A stretch of DNA of 64,000 bases, from NCBI GenBank assembly GCA_032622095.1, contig CP136069.1, positions 172,168,394-172,232,393 on the forward strand, written 5' to 3'. The notes under the pieces were generated by a model. It made no database searches. It was not told the origin of the DNA and saw nothing but the letters and a program-made list of their open reading frames with translations. This DNA is from Siphonodentalium dalli (taxonomy: Eukaryota > Mollusca > Scaphopoda > Gadilida > Siphonodentaliidae). Positions 47,672 to 59,076 of the stretch are shown one piece after another (positions within the stretch are counted from its first letter, which is position 1; every line of letters begins with the position of its first letter). The translations under genes and the position numbers were made by a program.

Positions 47672-47940
47672 ATGATTGCGCTTAAGCGCAATTCATGGTT
47701 ATATGTAGCCAATTTGATAAAATAATTTAGACCAGCTCCCAACCCATCCAAACCAATGGAAACAATATAGGTGATATGTCAATAGGTGAACGGTGAGTTA
47801 TGGATAAACCTATTTATTCACCAGGGGTGTTTAAGTTAAATATGACCATGAATTGCGCTTAAGCGCAATTGTTTGCACTTAAGCGCAATTGATTATGCTT
47901 AAGTGTAATCAATATTAATTGTGAATTTGTCCTCCCATAA
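47672..47940. repeat. Fragment of the CTTAAG foldback element
   Basis: Two CTTAAG palindrome tracts (47676-47693 and 47848-47910) flank an inverse copy of the 8250-8360 region (TTCACCAGGGGTGTTTAA, ATGGTTATATGTA). It ends TTGTCCTCCCATAA, matching the GGGAGG arm at 8175. Confidence 0.6.
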
Positions 47941-49067
47941 ATCCATAGCCTGTTTATGCCAGTTAAGTCTAGATTAAATGTGTAAAGTTAACACGTCATA
48001 TAAATCAAAGGATAAAAACTCGTGTTGACGACGAGTTAACGTTACACGTGTATTACACGTCGTATAAAACAAAACAGGCCTAAAGCATCTTTCTATTATC
48101 AGAGAATAACAATTGGGGAATATGAATTTAAAAAATATCAAAATTCAATGATTGTTTCAATAATTTTGACAAATATTTTCTCTGATTGTTCAACGCTCAA
48201 TGTCATGTGATATCGTTCTGGAAACAGATGCATAATAATTAAAATTCAGACATTAGAAATGAGTTGTTCGGCATCTTCAATTTTGAGGCAATCCTTCATA
48301 GACCAAGCCTGAAAAATCCAAATACACTGCTGCTCTGAAACTTTAGTTCACAATCCAGTATGATGTTCCTAACATGAATTAATAATGAAAAAGTCATTTG
48401 AAAAACAGTTGTTTTTCACCCTATTTGGCCACTTGTGGTCAACCTTTATCGCGAAAGAGCCCATTTACACTTAAGCGTAATGAATTGTGCTTAATCGCAA
48501 TTAATTGCGCTTAAGTGTAATTGTGACTACTATCTAACCTACCCATAAACTATTGGCATGACCTGGTGTATCACCTAGCAACACAAGAGGAGCATATTGG
48601 GCTAATTTTAACCTGTTTGACTTAGCCCGAGTACTCAACAGTCAACTGAGAGTACCGGTATGTGTTCAACAATGATAATCCCTAAATTACATATTATCAG
48701 CATCCCTATATCCAAAGAATTGATGTCTCCTTCCCGGAACTCTAGTATTTTTTTTATCACATGATTAGCACTATTTTCCGATGTAATATTCGAGCGTAAT
48801 AGACACGTGTAATATCGTCGCGTGCAATGACGTCACGCTGCTCTTTGGGACAATGTTCGCTGGCTGCAGTTAATTGTTGTTCTTTTCGATAAAATTTTAG
48901 CGATTATATGATCATGTGATAAAAAGTATCTCCAACTCGTTCTATTTTATACGGAATTTATCAACCTCGTCCACTAAGTTCTATTTGAGCCTCGGTAAAC
49001 CTCGGCTCAAATCGAATTTAGTGAACTCGGTTGATAAATTCCGTATATGAAAGTGTCAATGACACTG

Positions 49068-52000
49068 TAGCTCAACTTAGGTAGAATAATTTAATGGTCG
49101 ACAGTAAATGGAAGAATAGGAAAAGTGCTAATTGAAATGTCTAAGTAAGACTAGATGTTCATGTCAATATCAACATTCATAACAGGTTTCTTAATGATCG
49201 GATCAGGGATGTGGTGATTATGGTGTGCCAAAGGATTTATTGATGCAAAGAGTAAATTCTAAAATGGCCAACGGCAGCCATGTTTTTTTCCGAATTACCC
49301 CAAAATGACTTGTTCCCATCTACAGCCTTTACAAATCTCATAATGCTCTGATCAAAGATATGACCTGTAGCCTGTGCCAATGGATTTAGTCATGCAAAGA
49401 GTAAAATCCAAGATGGCTGATGGCGGCCATGTTTTTCGGCTGAACGACCCCAAAATGACTCGTTTCCCATCTACATGTCATTGTTAACATACATGACAAA
49501 TTTCTGCTGGCGGACATGTTTTTTAGCCAAACGACCCCAAAATGACTCTTTCCCATCTACATGTTAATATTAACATCCATGATAAATATCATGATGATCA
49601 GACAAACAGTACGACCTGTAGCCCGTGCCAATGGATTGAATTTTGAAATCCAAGATGGCTGCCAGCGGCCATGTTTTTTGGCCGTATGACCCCAAAATGG
49701 CTCGTTCCCATATACATGTCAATATCAATATTCATGACAAATTTCATAAAGGTCAGACCAAAGGTACGACCTGTAACCCGCGCCAAAGGATTTAGTCATT
49801 GAAAGAGTAAAATCCAAGATGGCTGCTGGCGGCCATGTTTTTTGGCCGAACAACCCCAAAATCACTCGTTCCCATCTACATGTCATTGTTAACATCCATG
49901 ACAAATTTCATGAAGTTCTGACCAAAGCTACAACCTGTAGCCCGCGCCAAAGAATTTAGTCATGCAAAGAGTAAAATCCAAGATGGCTGCTGGCGGCCAT
50001 GTTTTTTGGCTGAACGACCTCAAAATCACTCGTTCCCATCTACATGTCATTGTTAACATCCATGACAAATTTCATGATGATCAGACGAACAGCACGACCT
50101 GTAGCCCGCGCCAATGGATTGAATTTTGAAATCCAAAATGGCCACCAGCGGCCATGTTTTTTGGTCGAATGACCCCAAATGACTCGTTCCCATCTACATG
50201 TCAATGTCAACATTCATGACAAAATTCATAAAGATCAGACCATAGGTACGACCTGTAGCCCGCGCCAAAGGATTTAGTCATGCAAAGAGTAAAATCCATG
50301 ATGGCTGCTGGCGGCCATGTATTTTGGCCGAACAACCCCAAAATCACTCTTTCCCATCTACATGTCATTGTTAACATCCATGACAAATTTCATGAAGTTC
50401 TGATCAAAACTACGACCTGTAGCCTGCGCCAAAGGATTTAGTCATGCAAAGAGTAAAATCCAAGATGGCTGCCAGCGGCCATGTTTTTTGGCCGTATGAC
50501 CCCAAAATGAATGGTTCCCATATACATGTCAATATCAATATTCATGACAAATTTCATAAAGGTCAGACCAAAGGTACGACCTGTAACCCGTGCCAAAGGA
50601 TTTAGTCATGCAAAGAGTAAAATCCAAGATGGTTGCTGGCGGCCATGTTTTTTGGCCGAATGACCCCAAAATCACTCGTTCCCATCTACATGTCATTGTT
50701 AACATCCACGACAAATTTCATGAAGTTCTGACCAAAGCAACAACCTGTAGCCTGCGCCAAAGGATTTAGTCATGCAAAGAGTAAAATCCAAGATGGCTGC
50801 CAGCGGCCATGTTTTTTGGCCGAACGACCCCAAAATCACTCGTTCCCATCTACATGTCAATATTAACATCCATGACAAATTTCATAATGATCAGACGAAC
50901 AGTACGACCTGTAGCCCGCGCCAATGGATTGAATTTTGAAATCCAAAATGGCCACCAGCGGCCATGTTTTTTGGCCGAATGACCCCAAAATGACTCGTTC
51001 CCATATACATGTCAATATCAATATTCATGACAAATTTCATAAAGGTCAGACCAAAGGTACGACCTGTAACCCGCGCCAAAGTATTTAGTCATGCAAAGAG
51101 TAAAATCCAAGATGGCTGCCAGCGGCAAGTGCTAATTGAAATGTCTAAGTAAGACTAGATGTACATGTCAATATCAACATTTATAACAGGTTTCATAATG
51201 ATCGGATCAGGGATGTGGTGATTATGGTGTGCCAAAGGATTTATTGATGCAAAGAGTAAATTCTAAAATGGCCAACGGCAGCCATGTTTTTTTCCGAATT
51301 ACCCCAAAATGACTTGTTCCCATCTACAGCCTTTACAAATCTCATAATGCTCTGATCAAAGATATGACCTGTAGCCTGTGCCAATGGATTTAGTCATGCA
51401 AAGAGTAAAATCCAAGATGGCTGATGGCGGCCATGTTTTTCGGCTGAACGACCCCAAAATGACTCGTTTCCCATCTACATGTCAATGTCAACATCCATGA
51501 CAAATTTCATGAAGTTCTGATCAAAACTACGACCTGTAGCCTGCGCCAAAGGATTTAGTCATGCAAAGAGTAAAATCCAAGATGCTGCCAGCGGCCATGT
51601 TTTTTGGCCGTATGACCCCAAAATGACTCGTTCCCATATACATGTCAATATCAATATTCATGACAAATTTCATAAAGGTCAGACCAAAGGTACGACCTGT
51701 AACCCGCGCCAAAGTATTTAGTCATGCAAAGAGTAAAATCCAAGATGGCTGCTGGCGGCCATGTTTTTTCGCTGAACGACCCCAAAATCACTCGTTCCCA
51801 TCTACATGTCAATATTAACATCCATGACAAATTTCATGATGATCAGACGAACAGCACGACCTGTAGCCCGCGCCAATGGATTGAATTTTGAAATCCAAAA
51901 TGGCCACCAGCGGCCATGTTTTTTGGCCGAATGACCCCAAAATGACTCGTTCCCATCTACATGTCAATGTCAACATTCATGACAAAATTCATAAAGATCA

Positions 52001-53855
52001 GACCATAGGTACGACCTGTATCCCGCGCAAAGGATTTAGTCATGCAAAGAGTAAAATCCAAGATGGCTGCCAGCGGCCATGTTTTTTGGCCGAATGACCC
52101 CAAAATGACTCGTTCCCATCTACATGTCAATATTAACATCCATGACAAATTTCATAATGATCAGACGAACAGTACGACCTGTAGCCCGCGCCAATGGATT
52201 GAATTTTGAAATCCAAAATGGCCACCAGCGGCCATGTTTTTTGGCCGAATGACCCCAAAATGACTCGTTCCCATATACATGTCAATATCAATATTCATGA
52301 CAAATTTCATAAAGGTCAGACCAAAGGTACGACCTGTAACCCGCGCCAAAGTATTTAGTCATGCAAAGAGTAAAATCCAAGATGGCTGCCAGCGGCAAGT
52401 GCTAATTGAAATGTCATAGTAAGACTAGATGTACATGTCAATATCAACATTTATAACAGGTTTCATAATGATCGGATCAGGGATGTGGTGATTATGGTGT
52501 GCCAAAGGATTTATTGATGCAAAGAGTAAATTCTAAAATGGCCAACGGCAGCCATGTTTTTTTCCGAATTACCCCAAAATGACTTGTTCCCATCTACAGC
52601 CTTTACAAATCTCATAATGCTCTGATCAAAGATATGACCTGTAGCCTGTGCCAATGGATTTAGTCATGCAAAGAGTAAAATCCAAGATGGCTGATGGCGG
52701 CCATGTTTTTCGGCTGAACGACCCCAAAATGACTCGTTTCCCATCTACATGTCAATGTCAACATCCATGACAAATTTCATGAAGTTCTGATCAAAACTAC
52801 GACCTGTAGCCTGCGCCAAAGGATTTAGTCATGCAAAGAGTAAAATCCAAGATGCTGCCAGCGGCCATGTTTTTTGGCCGTATGACCCCAAAATGACTCG
52901 TTCCCATATACATGTCAATATCAATATTCATGACAAATTTCATAAAGGTCAGACCAAAGGTACGACCTGTAACCCGCGCCAAAGTATTTAGTCATGCAAA
53001 GAGTAAAATCCAAGATGGCTGCTGGCGGCCATGTTTTTTGGCTGAACGCCCCAAAATCACTCGTTCCCATCTACATGTCAATATTAACATCCATGACAAA
53101 TTTCATGATGATCAGACGAACAGCACGACCTGTAGCCCGCGCCAATGGATTGAATTTTGAAATCCAAAATGGCCACCAGCGGCCATGTTTTTTGGCCGAA
53201 TGACCCCAAAATGACTCGTTCCCATCTACATGTCAATATTAACATCCATGACAAATTTCATAATGATCAGACGAACAGTACGACCTGTAGCCCGCGCCAA
53301 TGGATTGAATTTTGAAATCCAAAATGGCCACCAGCGGCCATGTTTTTTGGCCGAATGACCCCAAAATGACTCGTTCCCATCTACATGTCAATGTCAACAT
53401 TCATGACAAAATTCATAAAGATCAGACCATAGGTACGACCTGTATCCCGCGCAAAGGATTTAGTCATGCAAAGAGTAAAATCCAAGATGGCTGCCAGCGG
53501 CCATGTTTTTTGGCCGAATGACCCCAAAATGACTCGTTCCCATCTACATGTCAATATTAACATCCATGACAAATTTCATAATGATCAGACGAACAGTACG
53601 ACCTGTAGCCCGCGCCAATGGATTGAATTTTGAAATCCAAAATGGCCACCAGCGGCCATGTTTTTTGGCCGAATGACCCCAAAATAACTCGTTCCCATCT
53701 ACATGTCAACATTCATGACAAATTTCATAAAGATCAGACCAAAGGTACGACCTGTAGCCCGCGCCAAAGGAAATTGTTGACGGACACACGCACACACGGA
53801 CGACGGACGCCAAGCCATGGCAATAGCTCAAACTTACAAAAGTTGAGCTAAAAAT
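49068..53855. mobile_element. Element of about 29 tandem ~159-bp repeats with hairpin end
   Basis: TAGCTCAACTT at 49068 is mirrored by AAGTTGAGCTA at 53840-53850, which also forms a terminal hairpin with ATAGCTCAAACTT just before it. Between them, repeats with fixed order run from 49250 to 53770: CAAAGAGTAAAATCC, AAnATGGCnnCnnGCGGCCATG, GACCCCAAAATnACTCG, CCCATCTACATGTCA, CATGACAAATTTCAT, CGACCTGTAnCCCGCGCC. The tail is a CACACGCACACACGGACGACGGACGCC-type GC-rich stretch. The layout recalls bivalve non-autonomous elements with central ~150-170-bp repeats. Short ORFs within are by-products. Confidence 0.75.
51122..53667 (+). repeat. Higher-order repeat: 1270-bp block duplicated in tandem
   Basis: AAGTGCTAATTGAAATGTC, the head sequence of the element (49125), recurs at 51127 and 52397, each time directly after a truncated CCAGCGGC. 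The two blocks are almost identical for over 1 kb, including a shared 1-base loss (AAGATGCTGCC), so the 1270-bp block was duplicated recently. Confidence 0.85.
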
Positions 53856-54491
53856 AGAAGCTCATGTGAGATCCTCTATATATGTTTTTTAATGTATTTT
53901 TGCACAGATTTGGGCCATTACTACCATATGGTCATATACTATAGCATGCATGTGATGTCACTGCATGAGGGCTTGCTTACCTCATAAGGTTTACTTATTG
54001 ACTTAAATCAGGGGAAAAAAACATATTTTCATATTATCAGCATCCCTGTCCCAAAAAATTGGTCTCATTCCTGGAGCTTTGGTGTCACAGTCCTCGAGCT
54101 CTAGTTTTTTTTTTATTAAATCAGCATCTCTTGCACAAATCTATAGTATTTCCATGGTCATATTGTGGTGTCAGCGAGGGCTTGCTTCTCTCATATGGTG
54201 TGCCTGTATAAAATCAAAGTCGCCTTGACTAATACAGAAAGTAATGCTATTGCGAGTAGCCCCAACTAATATATACCGCACATAATATAATGCTACCACG
54301 AGTCGCTCCAACTAAAACAGAAGGTGATACTATTGCGAGTCAGCCATTTTGATAAAGAAGTTGGGATAGCTCCCTACCCATCCAAATCAATGAAAACGAG
54401 AGGCGATATGTCAATAGGAGTTAAGGTTAAGTTATGGATAAACCTATTTATTCACCAGGGGTGTTTAGTTACATATAACCATGAATTGCGC

Positions 54492-55083
54492 TTAAAGGGG
54501 TACTGTACGCCACATGTTGTTGTTGGTTTCTATAGTCTCCGAGTCGGAGAATAAGGTAACAATTTTTCCATTATTTGAAAGTCTGTTGAGTACGAAGTCA
54601 TGTTACGGATGACAAATTTACCGGAATGCAAAAATACAAATTGTCGTTGTCGAGTAATTTTTGTAAAGTTTTCAACCAAATGAATCAAATAAAAGTTATA
54701 TTATATGCATACTAGTCCCATATAATCATTTAAGTTATTGTATCGTCGCTAGTCAGTGAGTGGCTTGAGTGTTCTCCCCGTTTCATCATAATATTTTAAG
54801 CAATCGTGTGTGCGATCGGTTTAAAAATCCAGTATCCCTCAATTACTATTTTTGATTACGGTAATTCGTAATTTAATTGACGCCATTTTATGGCTCCAGT
54901 CATAAATTCAATTTATATCAAATTATTAACTTTTAAATTATTAAATTTTAAGATAGCCTATTAACCTGAGCGTTTTACAGAATACATCTTCGACTCAAAT
55001 TACTTATGTTTCTATATATTATCGATATTAGATCGTTGTTGTCACCGGAAATTTAATGAAAATGGCGTACAGTACCCCTTTAA
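54492..55083. mobile_element. Kolobok-like TTAA MITE inside a CTTAAG palindrome
   Basis: TTAA (54492-54495, 55080-55083) flanks AGGGGTACTGTACGCC ... GGCGTACAGTACCCCT (54496-55079, 584 bp). The target is the centre of a GCGCTTAAGC palindrome. A near-identical copy is at 62601-63183. TTAA targets with AGGGG ends fit Kolobok. Confidence 0.85.
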
Positions 55084-55118
55084 GCACAATTGCTTAAGCG
55101 CAATTAATTGCGCTTAAT

Positions 55119-55503
55119 AGGCCAAAGAAAAAAATATTTGCGGTTTGGGTTTCCCTACCTACCCTATTTTATACCCCCTACCATAAACTTTTTTTTTCAT
55201 GGTTTTCAAGAAAAACTATTTAATTTTTTCTCAAATTTTTTTATAAAACACAAAAAACACATTTAATCAGCTCATAATAGGTTGATTTCTAGTAAACGTA
55301 TTGTGTAATATTAATATTTATACAAAAATAATCAAAAGTAGTTTTATGTCAATCTTGCAGAGTAAAATACGAACATGAAACGTCGTCAGAAAATGTCAAA
55401 ATAAAAAAAATTTAAATAAAAAAATAAAATTCCAAGCCTACCTACCGACCCTATTTTTTTTCGGCTTGTAACCCAAACCAGACATTTAATTTTCTTTGGC
55501 CGT
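55119..55503. mobile_element. MITE with ends GGCCAAAGAAAA
   Basis: GGCCAAAGAAAA at about 55120 and TTTTCTTTGGCC ending at about 55501 are inverted ends; the match goes on through GGTTTGGGTT and CTACCTACC. It sits in the same CTTAAG tract as the Kolobok-like MITE. The target duplication is not clear. Confidence 0.6.
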
Positions 55504-55695
55504 AAGCGCAATTGATTGCGCTTAAGCGCAAATAATTATGCTTAATAAGCGCAATTAATTGCGCTTTAAGCGTAATGATTGTGCTTAAAAGAGTAATTAT
55601 TTGCGATTTAAAGCGTAATTATTTGCGCTTAAGTTAATTGTGAAAGTAATGAAGTACGACCACACTGTCACCACAGTAATAAATTGTGCTATTAA

Positions 55696-55918
55696 AGCTG
55701 TCATATTGAACGATTTAATATGTTATTGCCTATAAAATTCGGAGAAAACTCTCAACAAAATTATGTTCACAAGTCCAAGGCAGTTCACAAGATGCATTCT
55801 CCCGTTATCTTCAGTCTGTTTGAAGGTCACTGGTACAACCACATCGAGAAGTACTCACTGGGTCAGCTCCCCACTTCTTGCAGTTGGATATCTGACCAGA
55901 TGATAAATCTATCTACGG
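55696..55918 (+). CDS. Possible unrecognised exon, or fibrillarin 3' flank
   Basis: An open plus-strand frame with balanced codon content (…HKMHSPVIFSLFEGH…, …LPTSCSWISDQM…) ends at a possible donor (CTACG|GTAACT). The acceptor is unclear and the sequence is not one I know. The same DNA is downstream of fibrillarin on the minus strand and could simply be its 3' UTR. Confidence 0.25.
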
Positions 55919-55960
55919 TAACTGTATATATATATACATTAAAAAACAATCCTCCAACTA

Positions 55961-56974
55961 TCACGTCTTCTTTGTGGGTGGCCTATACACTCCGACAACG
56001 ACTGCATGATCTCTCTCATATGGCTCTAATGTCAGCTGTTCTTGCGGTTTGACTTTCTCAGCCTTCAGTTTGTTGACTTCTCCAGCAAACACAGCCTCAG
56101 GTTCAGCTGTTGAATCTATGCAATTTGCCTTTATTGATATGACAATATGGCCATTATTTTTCAGGAAATGGTGAGCATTGATCGCAACAATACGAGCCTG
56201 GTCTGGTTGGGCTACATCAGCAAATATTGTATCAACCATTCCAACCAACATTCTGTATTTGTGTGGATGCCGGGCATCTTCTATGATTGGAATTATGTTA
56301 GGTCGTTTCTTAGCAACATTAATCAAGTCTCGTCCACTTCTGTGTGAAAACTCCACGGCATACACATTACCCTCTGGTCCAACGATGTCCGACACATGAC
56401 TGACAGTTGTTCCTGATGCTGCTCCCAGATATAATACTTTGGACCCAGGCTTCATATGAATCTGATCCACCCCTCCTAATATAGCAGCAGCCAACTTAGA
56501 TCTAAATGGATTCCATGCTCTGTATTCTATTTTTTTATCATCACTATCAATGCTGATCCTTTTCTCTCCATAAACTGCTACTCCTGGAACCATGTTAAGT
56601 GTAACCAATGCATCCTCCTTACCTCGAGCAATGAAAACACCTTCATGTCTATGAGGCTCAACAACAACATTCCTGCCACCTCTCATTCCACCACGACCAC
56701 CTCTTCCACCGCGTCCTCTGTCACCACCGCGTCCTCTGTCGCCACCACGTCCTCTTCCAAATCCACGGCCACCCCTGTCTCCACCACGAAAGCCACCCCT
56801 GTCTCCACCACGAAAACCACCCCTCGATCCGCCACCACGACCAAATCCTCCACGACCACCACGATCACCACCACCTCCAAATCCTCCACGACCACCACGA
56901 TCACCACCACCGAAACTGCCTCTGCCTCCACGACCTCTATCTACACCCCGAGGACTGAAACCTGGTCTCCCCAT
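55961..56974 (-). CDS. FBL: Fibrillarin, rRNA 2'-O-methyltransferase (single exon)
   Basis: 337 residues, full length for the family. Fibrillarin is the methyltransferase of box C/D snoRNPs in the nucleolus; it uses S-adenosylmethionine to methylate ribose 2'-OH of rRNA and also methylates histone H2A glutamine. Residues 6-100 are a Gly/Arg-rich (GAR) domain of [10 protein letters not shown]-type repeats. The catalytic domain follows with the SAM motif GAASGTT (184-190), [23 protein letters not shown] (Asp 233), DVAQPDQ (253-259), [11 protein letters not shown] (Lys 282) and PYERDH (His 323); with Lys 179 these are the K-D-K-H set. Start: ATGGGG opens the GAR domain as in other animals. The frame has no intron, unlike most animal fibrillarin genes, so it may be a retrogene or a lineage with intron loss; it has no disabling change. 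Symbol by family. Confidence 0.95.
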   Translation of the reverse strand: MGRPGFSPRGVDRGRGGRGSFGGGDRGGRGGFGGGGDRGGRGGFGRGGGSRGGFRGGDRGGFRGGDRGGRGFGRGRGGDRGRGGDRGRGGRGGRGGMRGGRNVVVEPHRHEGVFIARGKEDALVTLNMVPGVAVYGEKRISIDSDDKKIEYRAWNPFRSKLAAAILGGVDQIHMKPGSKVLYLGAASGTTVSHVSDIVGPEGNVYAVEFSHRSGRDLINVAKKRPNIIPIIEDARHPHKYRMLVGMVDTIFADVAQPDQARIVAINAHHFLKNNGHIVISIKANCIDSTAEPEAVFAGEVNKLKAEKVKPQEQLTLEPYERDHAVVVGVYRPPTKKT

Positions 56975-57004
56975 AATTGTATTATTTCACAAGACTTTGC
57001 TCTG

Positions 57005-57120
57005 GTTCACCACGTGGAATCAAACAGGCATACAATAAAAACAAGAACCTTTTGTGAGCACGTGTTCAGAAATGAAAGCACAAACCGGAAGTAGACGTAA
57101 ATAGATACCCGATGGCGGTT
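57005..57120 (-). promoter_or_regulatory. Promoter-like region of fibrillarin
   Basis: Just upstream of the fibrillarin ATG are two CACGTG E-boxes (57011-57016, 57059-57064), an ETS-type CCGGAAGT (57085-57092) and a YY1-like GATGGCGG (57111-57118). Such motifs are common at TATA-less promoters of ribosome-biogenesis genes. Binding is inferred from sequence only. Their presence argues against a simple dead retrocopy. Confidence 0.45.
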
Positions 57121-57429
57121 ATCGCAATACGATAGGGGAACATTGTGTGCGTAACGTAACTATCGCAAGTATAACGTACTCTGAAAACTACTTATCGACA
57201 AATTCATGCTTCAAACATTTTATGATTTTAAACATGTCATCTTCAGCTTCTTTTATTTTATTTTTATGAAAATGAATAATAAATGGGGTGATAAATATGT
57301 ATACAACGACAAATAGAATCAAATTGGCCATTTTGCCGTGAAACTCAGGACAGGCAAGCCAGGTACAAAAATTGGTGAAATATGAGTACGAACGTAAAAG
57401 TGTTCCCCTATCGTATTGCGATAATCGCC
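57114..57429. repeat. Inverted repeat with 29-bp arms upstream of fibrillarin
   Basis: GGCGGTTATCGCAATACGAT... (57114-57142) and its complement (57401-57429) match at nearly every base. The interval holds a minus-strand frame of 47 residues from ATG 57331 to 57188, with one hydrophobic segment (LILFVVVYIFITPFIIHF) and a charged tail; I do not recognise it. The arms may be a MITE's ends or the result of an inversion. Confidence 0.5.
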
Positions 57430-57459
57430 AACCATAGAAACCACGGAACGCAGGGGACA

Positions 57460-57900
57460 CTATAAAGTGTATGCTGAGGCCGAGGACGGCTCCAAATAAA
57501 AGGTTAAATGGCGTTTGGTCCGCCGTTGTTTCTCACTGGATATTATTGAAATTTGGTGTATATGTCCGGGCTGGGACATGGAATACAATAACGTTCGAAT
57601 TGTTTTTAAATTCACAAATTTGTTGATTTTATTCAACTTTTTCGTTCTGAAACAAACTATAAAGTGTATGCGGCCGGCTCCACAAAATGAAAGGTGTAAC
57701 TTGATGTCTCATTATCTTCTTTGTTTATAAATGGATAGGACTGAAATTTAGTACGTATGTTCGGGTTATGACATGGAATACATTAATGTTTGAATTGTTT
57801 TTAAATTCACAAATTTGTTGATTTTATTCAACTTTTCGTTCATTCGTTCTATAAAGTGTAAGCGGTCGGCTCCAATTAAAAGGTGTAAGCGGCTTATATG
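57460..57900 (+). repeat. Tandem repeat, about 195-bp period, 2+ copies
   Basis: CTATAAAGTGTA begins at 57460, 57657 and 57849, followed by a CGGCTCCA block. GACATGGAATACA and AATTGTTTTTAAATTCACA are shared by the first two units. No coding potential. Confidence 0.7.
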
Positions 57901-58149
57901 TGCTTAGCGTTATTATATATAGGTAATCTGATTAACTAATTGGCAACTCTAGACTTTTGTGTTTTGGGGCATTTGAGGTTTTTTTGCGAAATAAATAATA
58001 AACACATAAAATATAATAACAAAAATGAGACATACATGATTTACTAGTAAACTGTTAACAAAAAATATCAAACTCAATACATGACAAAGATGACTCAATG
58101 AAGTTTATGATTTGATGGGCACAGTCAAAGTTTGTTTGTGCTATATCTC
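57901..58149. other. AT-rich intergenic spacer
   Basis: Nothing recognisable; low complexity A/T runs. Confidence 0.4.
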
Positions 58150-58261
58150 TCAGTGAGAGCTTTACGATGAATGGCAACAAGCCATATTTCCGACTAAATC
58201 CTGAAAAGTTACCCATAATTCTGCTGTGATTTAGGAGTCGATTATTTAGGGCATTACTGTA
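58150..58261. mobile_element. Half copy of the pogo-like MITE
   Basis: Right half only, from AGTGAGAGCTTTACGATG to GGGCATTACTG plus TA. The break is at the palindrome centre. Confidence 0.7.
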
Positions 58262-58316
58262 TAATGTATTACACTTTATTGGTGTGAGCGAGATAGATTA
58301 ATCAGATGAAGAGAAA

Positions 58317-58507
58317 TACAGTAATGCCCTAAATAATCGACTCCTTAACCACAACAAAATTGGGTAATTTTTCAGGATTTAGTCGGAAATATGGCTTGTT
58401 GGGAACTTTCCAATGAATGGCAACAAGCCATATTTCTGACTAAATCCTGAAAAATTACCCATAATTCTGCTGTGGTTAAGGAGTCGATTGTTTAGGGCAT
58501 TACTGTA
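58317..58507. mobile_element. Complete pogo-like MITE
   Basis: 58319-58505, CAGTAATGCCCTAAAT ... TTTAGGGCATTACTG, TA on both sides. The left arm is slightly shortened near the centre (GGCTTGTTGGGAACTTTCC). Confidence 0.85.
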
Positions 58508-58962
58508 CATGTTCTTCTATTACATGCTTGTTCCTACAAATACAGTGTTGACACCTAATTTAACAAGGGCAATGCCAAGCGTGGGCCAATGCCCTTGACT
58601 GAACACTCAACATTGGCTATATTTAAGGTAGAAAATGAAGTAATAGTGGCCGGGGGCATTTCTATCAGTCTAACCCTGGGTCATAACTCTGGCAAAGGGT
58701 CATAACTCTGGAAACAAAGTGCAGACAAAAAAAACCCTGGGTAACCTCTGCAAGTGCAGACAAAACCTGCACTTTGAAGGATGAACGGAGGTCTCCACAA
58801 TATACATGTACCCCCAAATCCTCAATTCACAATCCACCAACCTGACAATAAGTGTGCTAAAGGACAACATAATCTGATAAATAACACCCAAATTACAAGC
58901 TGAAGTGTTCTTTCGGACTCAAAATTAACAAATTTCAAAGTCAAACAAGGGCTGTAACTCAC

Positions 58963-59076
58963 TGAGAGCTTTCCGGTGAATGGCAACAAGCCATATTTCC
59001 GACTTAATCCTGAAAAATTAAGAATATTTCTGCTGTGGTTATGGTTAAGGAGTCGATTATTTAGAGCATTACTGTA
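58963..59076. mobile_element. Half copy of the pogo-like MITE
   Basis: Right half from CTGAGAGCTTTCCGG to AGAGCATTACTG plus TA, again starting at the palindrome centre. It has a short GGTTATGGTTAAGG duplication. Confidence 0.7.

Larger units (their letters stand above)
48462..55640 (-). mobile_element. Foldback element copy 2, heavily interrupted composite
   Basis: 48462-48750 is the inverse of about 9090-9440 (CACCTAGCAACAC, CCGGAACTCTAGTA), and 53885-54490 is the inverse of 8250-8740 and 8980-9060. Together they form a second copy of the 8109-9532 element with its middle opened. The gap holds an unrelated foldback piece (about 48755-49060) and the 4.8-kb tandem-repeat element. The right CTTAAG tracts (54486-55640) hold two more MITEs. 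Confidence 0.6.

Noticed and set aside
49598-53851. Many 60-82-residue frames such as MARVTGRTFGLTFMKF
   Set aside because: By-products of the ~159-bp tandem repeat; they occur in several frames and both strands and contain no conserved start or stop context.
56645-57094. Plus-strand Ser/Thr-rich frame of 149 residues
   Set aside because: Antisense shadow of the fibrillarin GAR domain.
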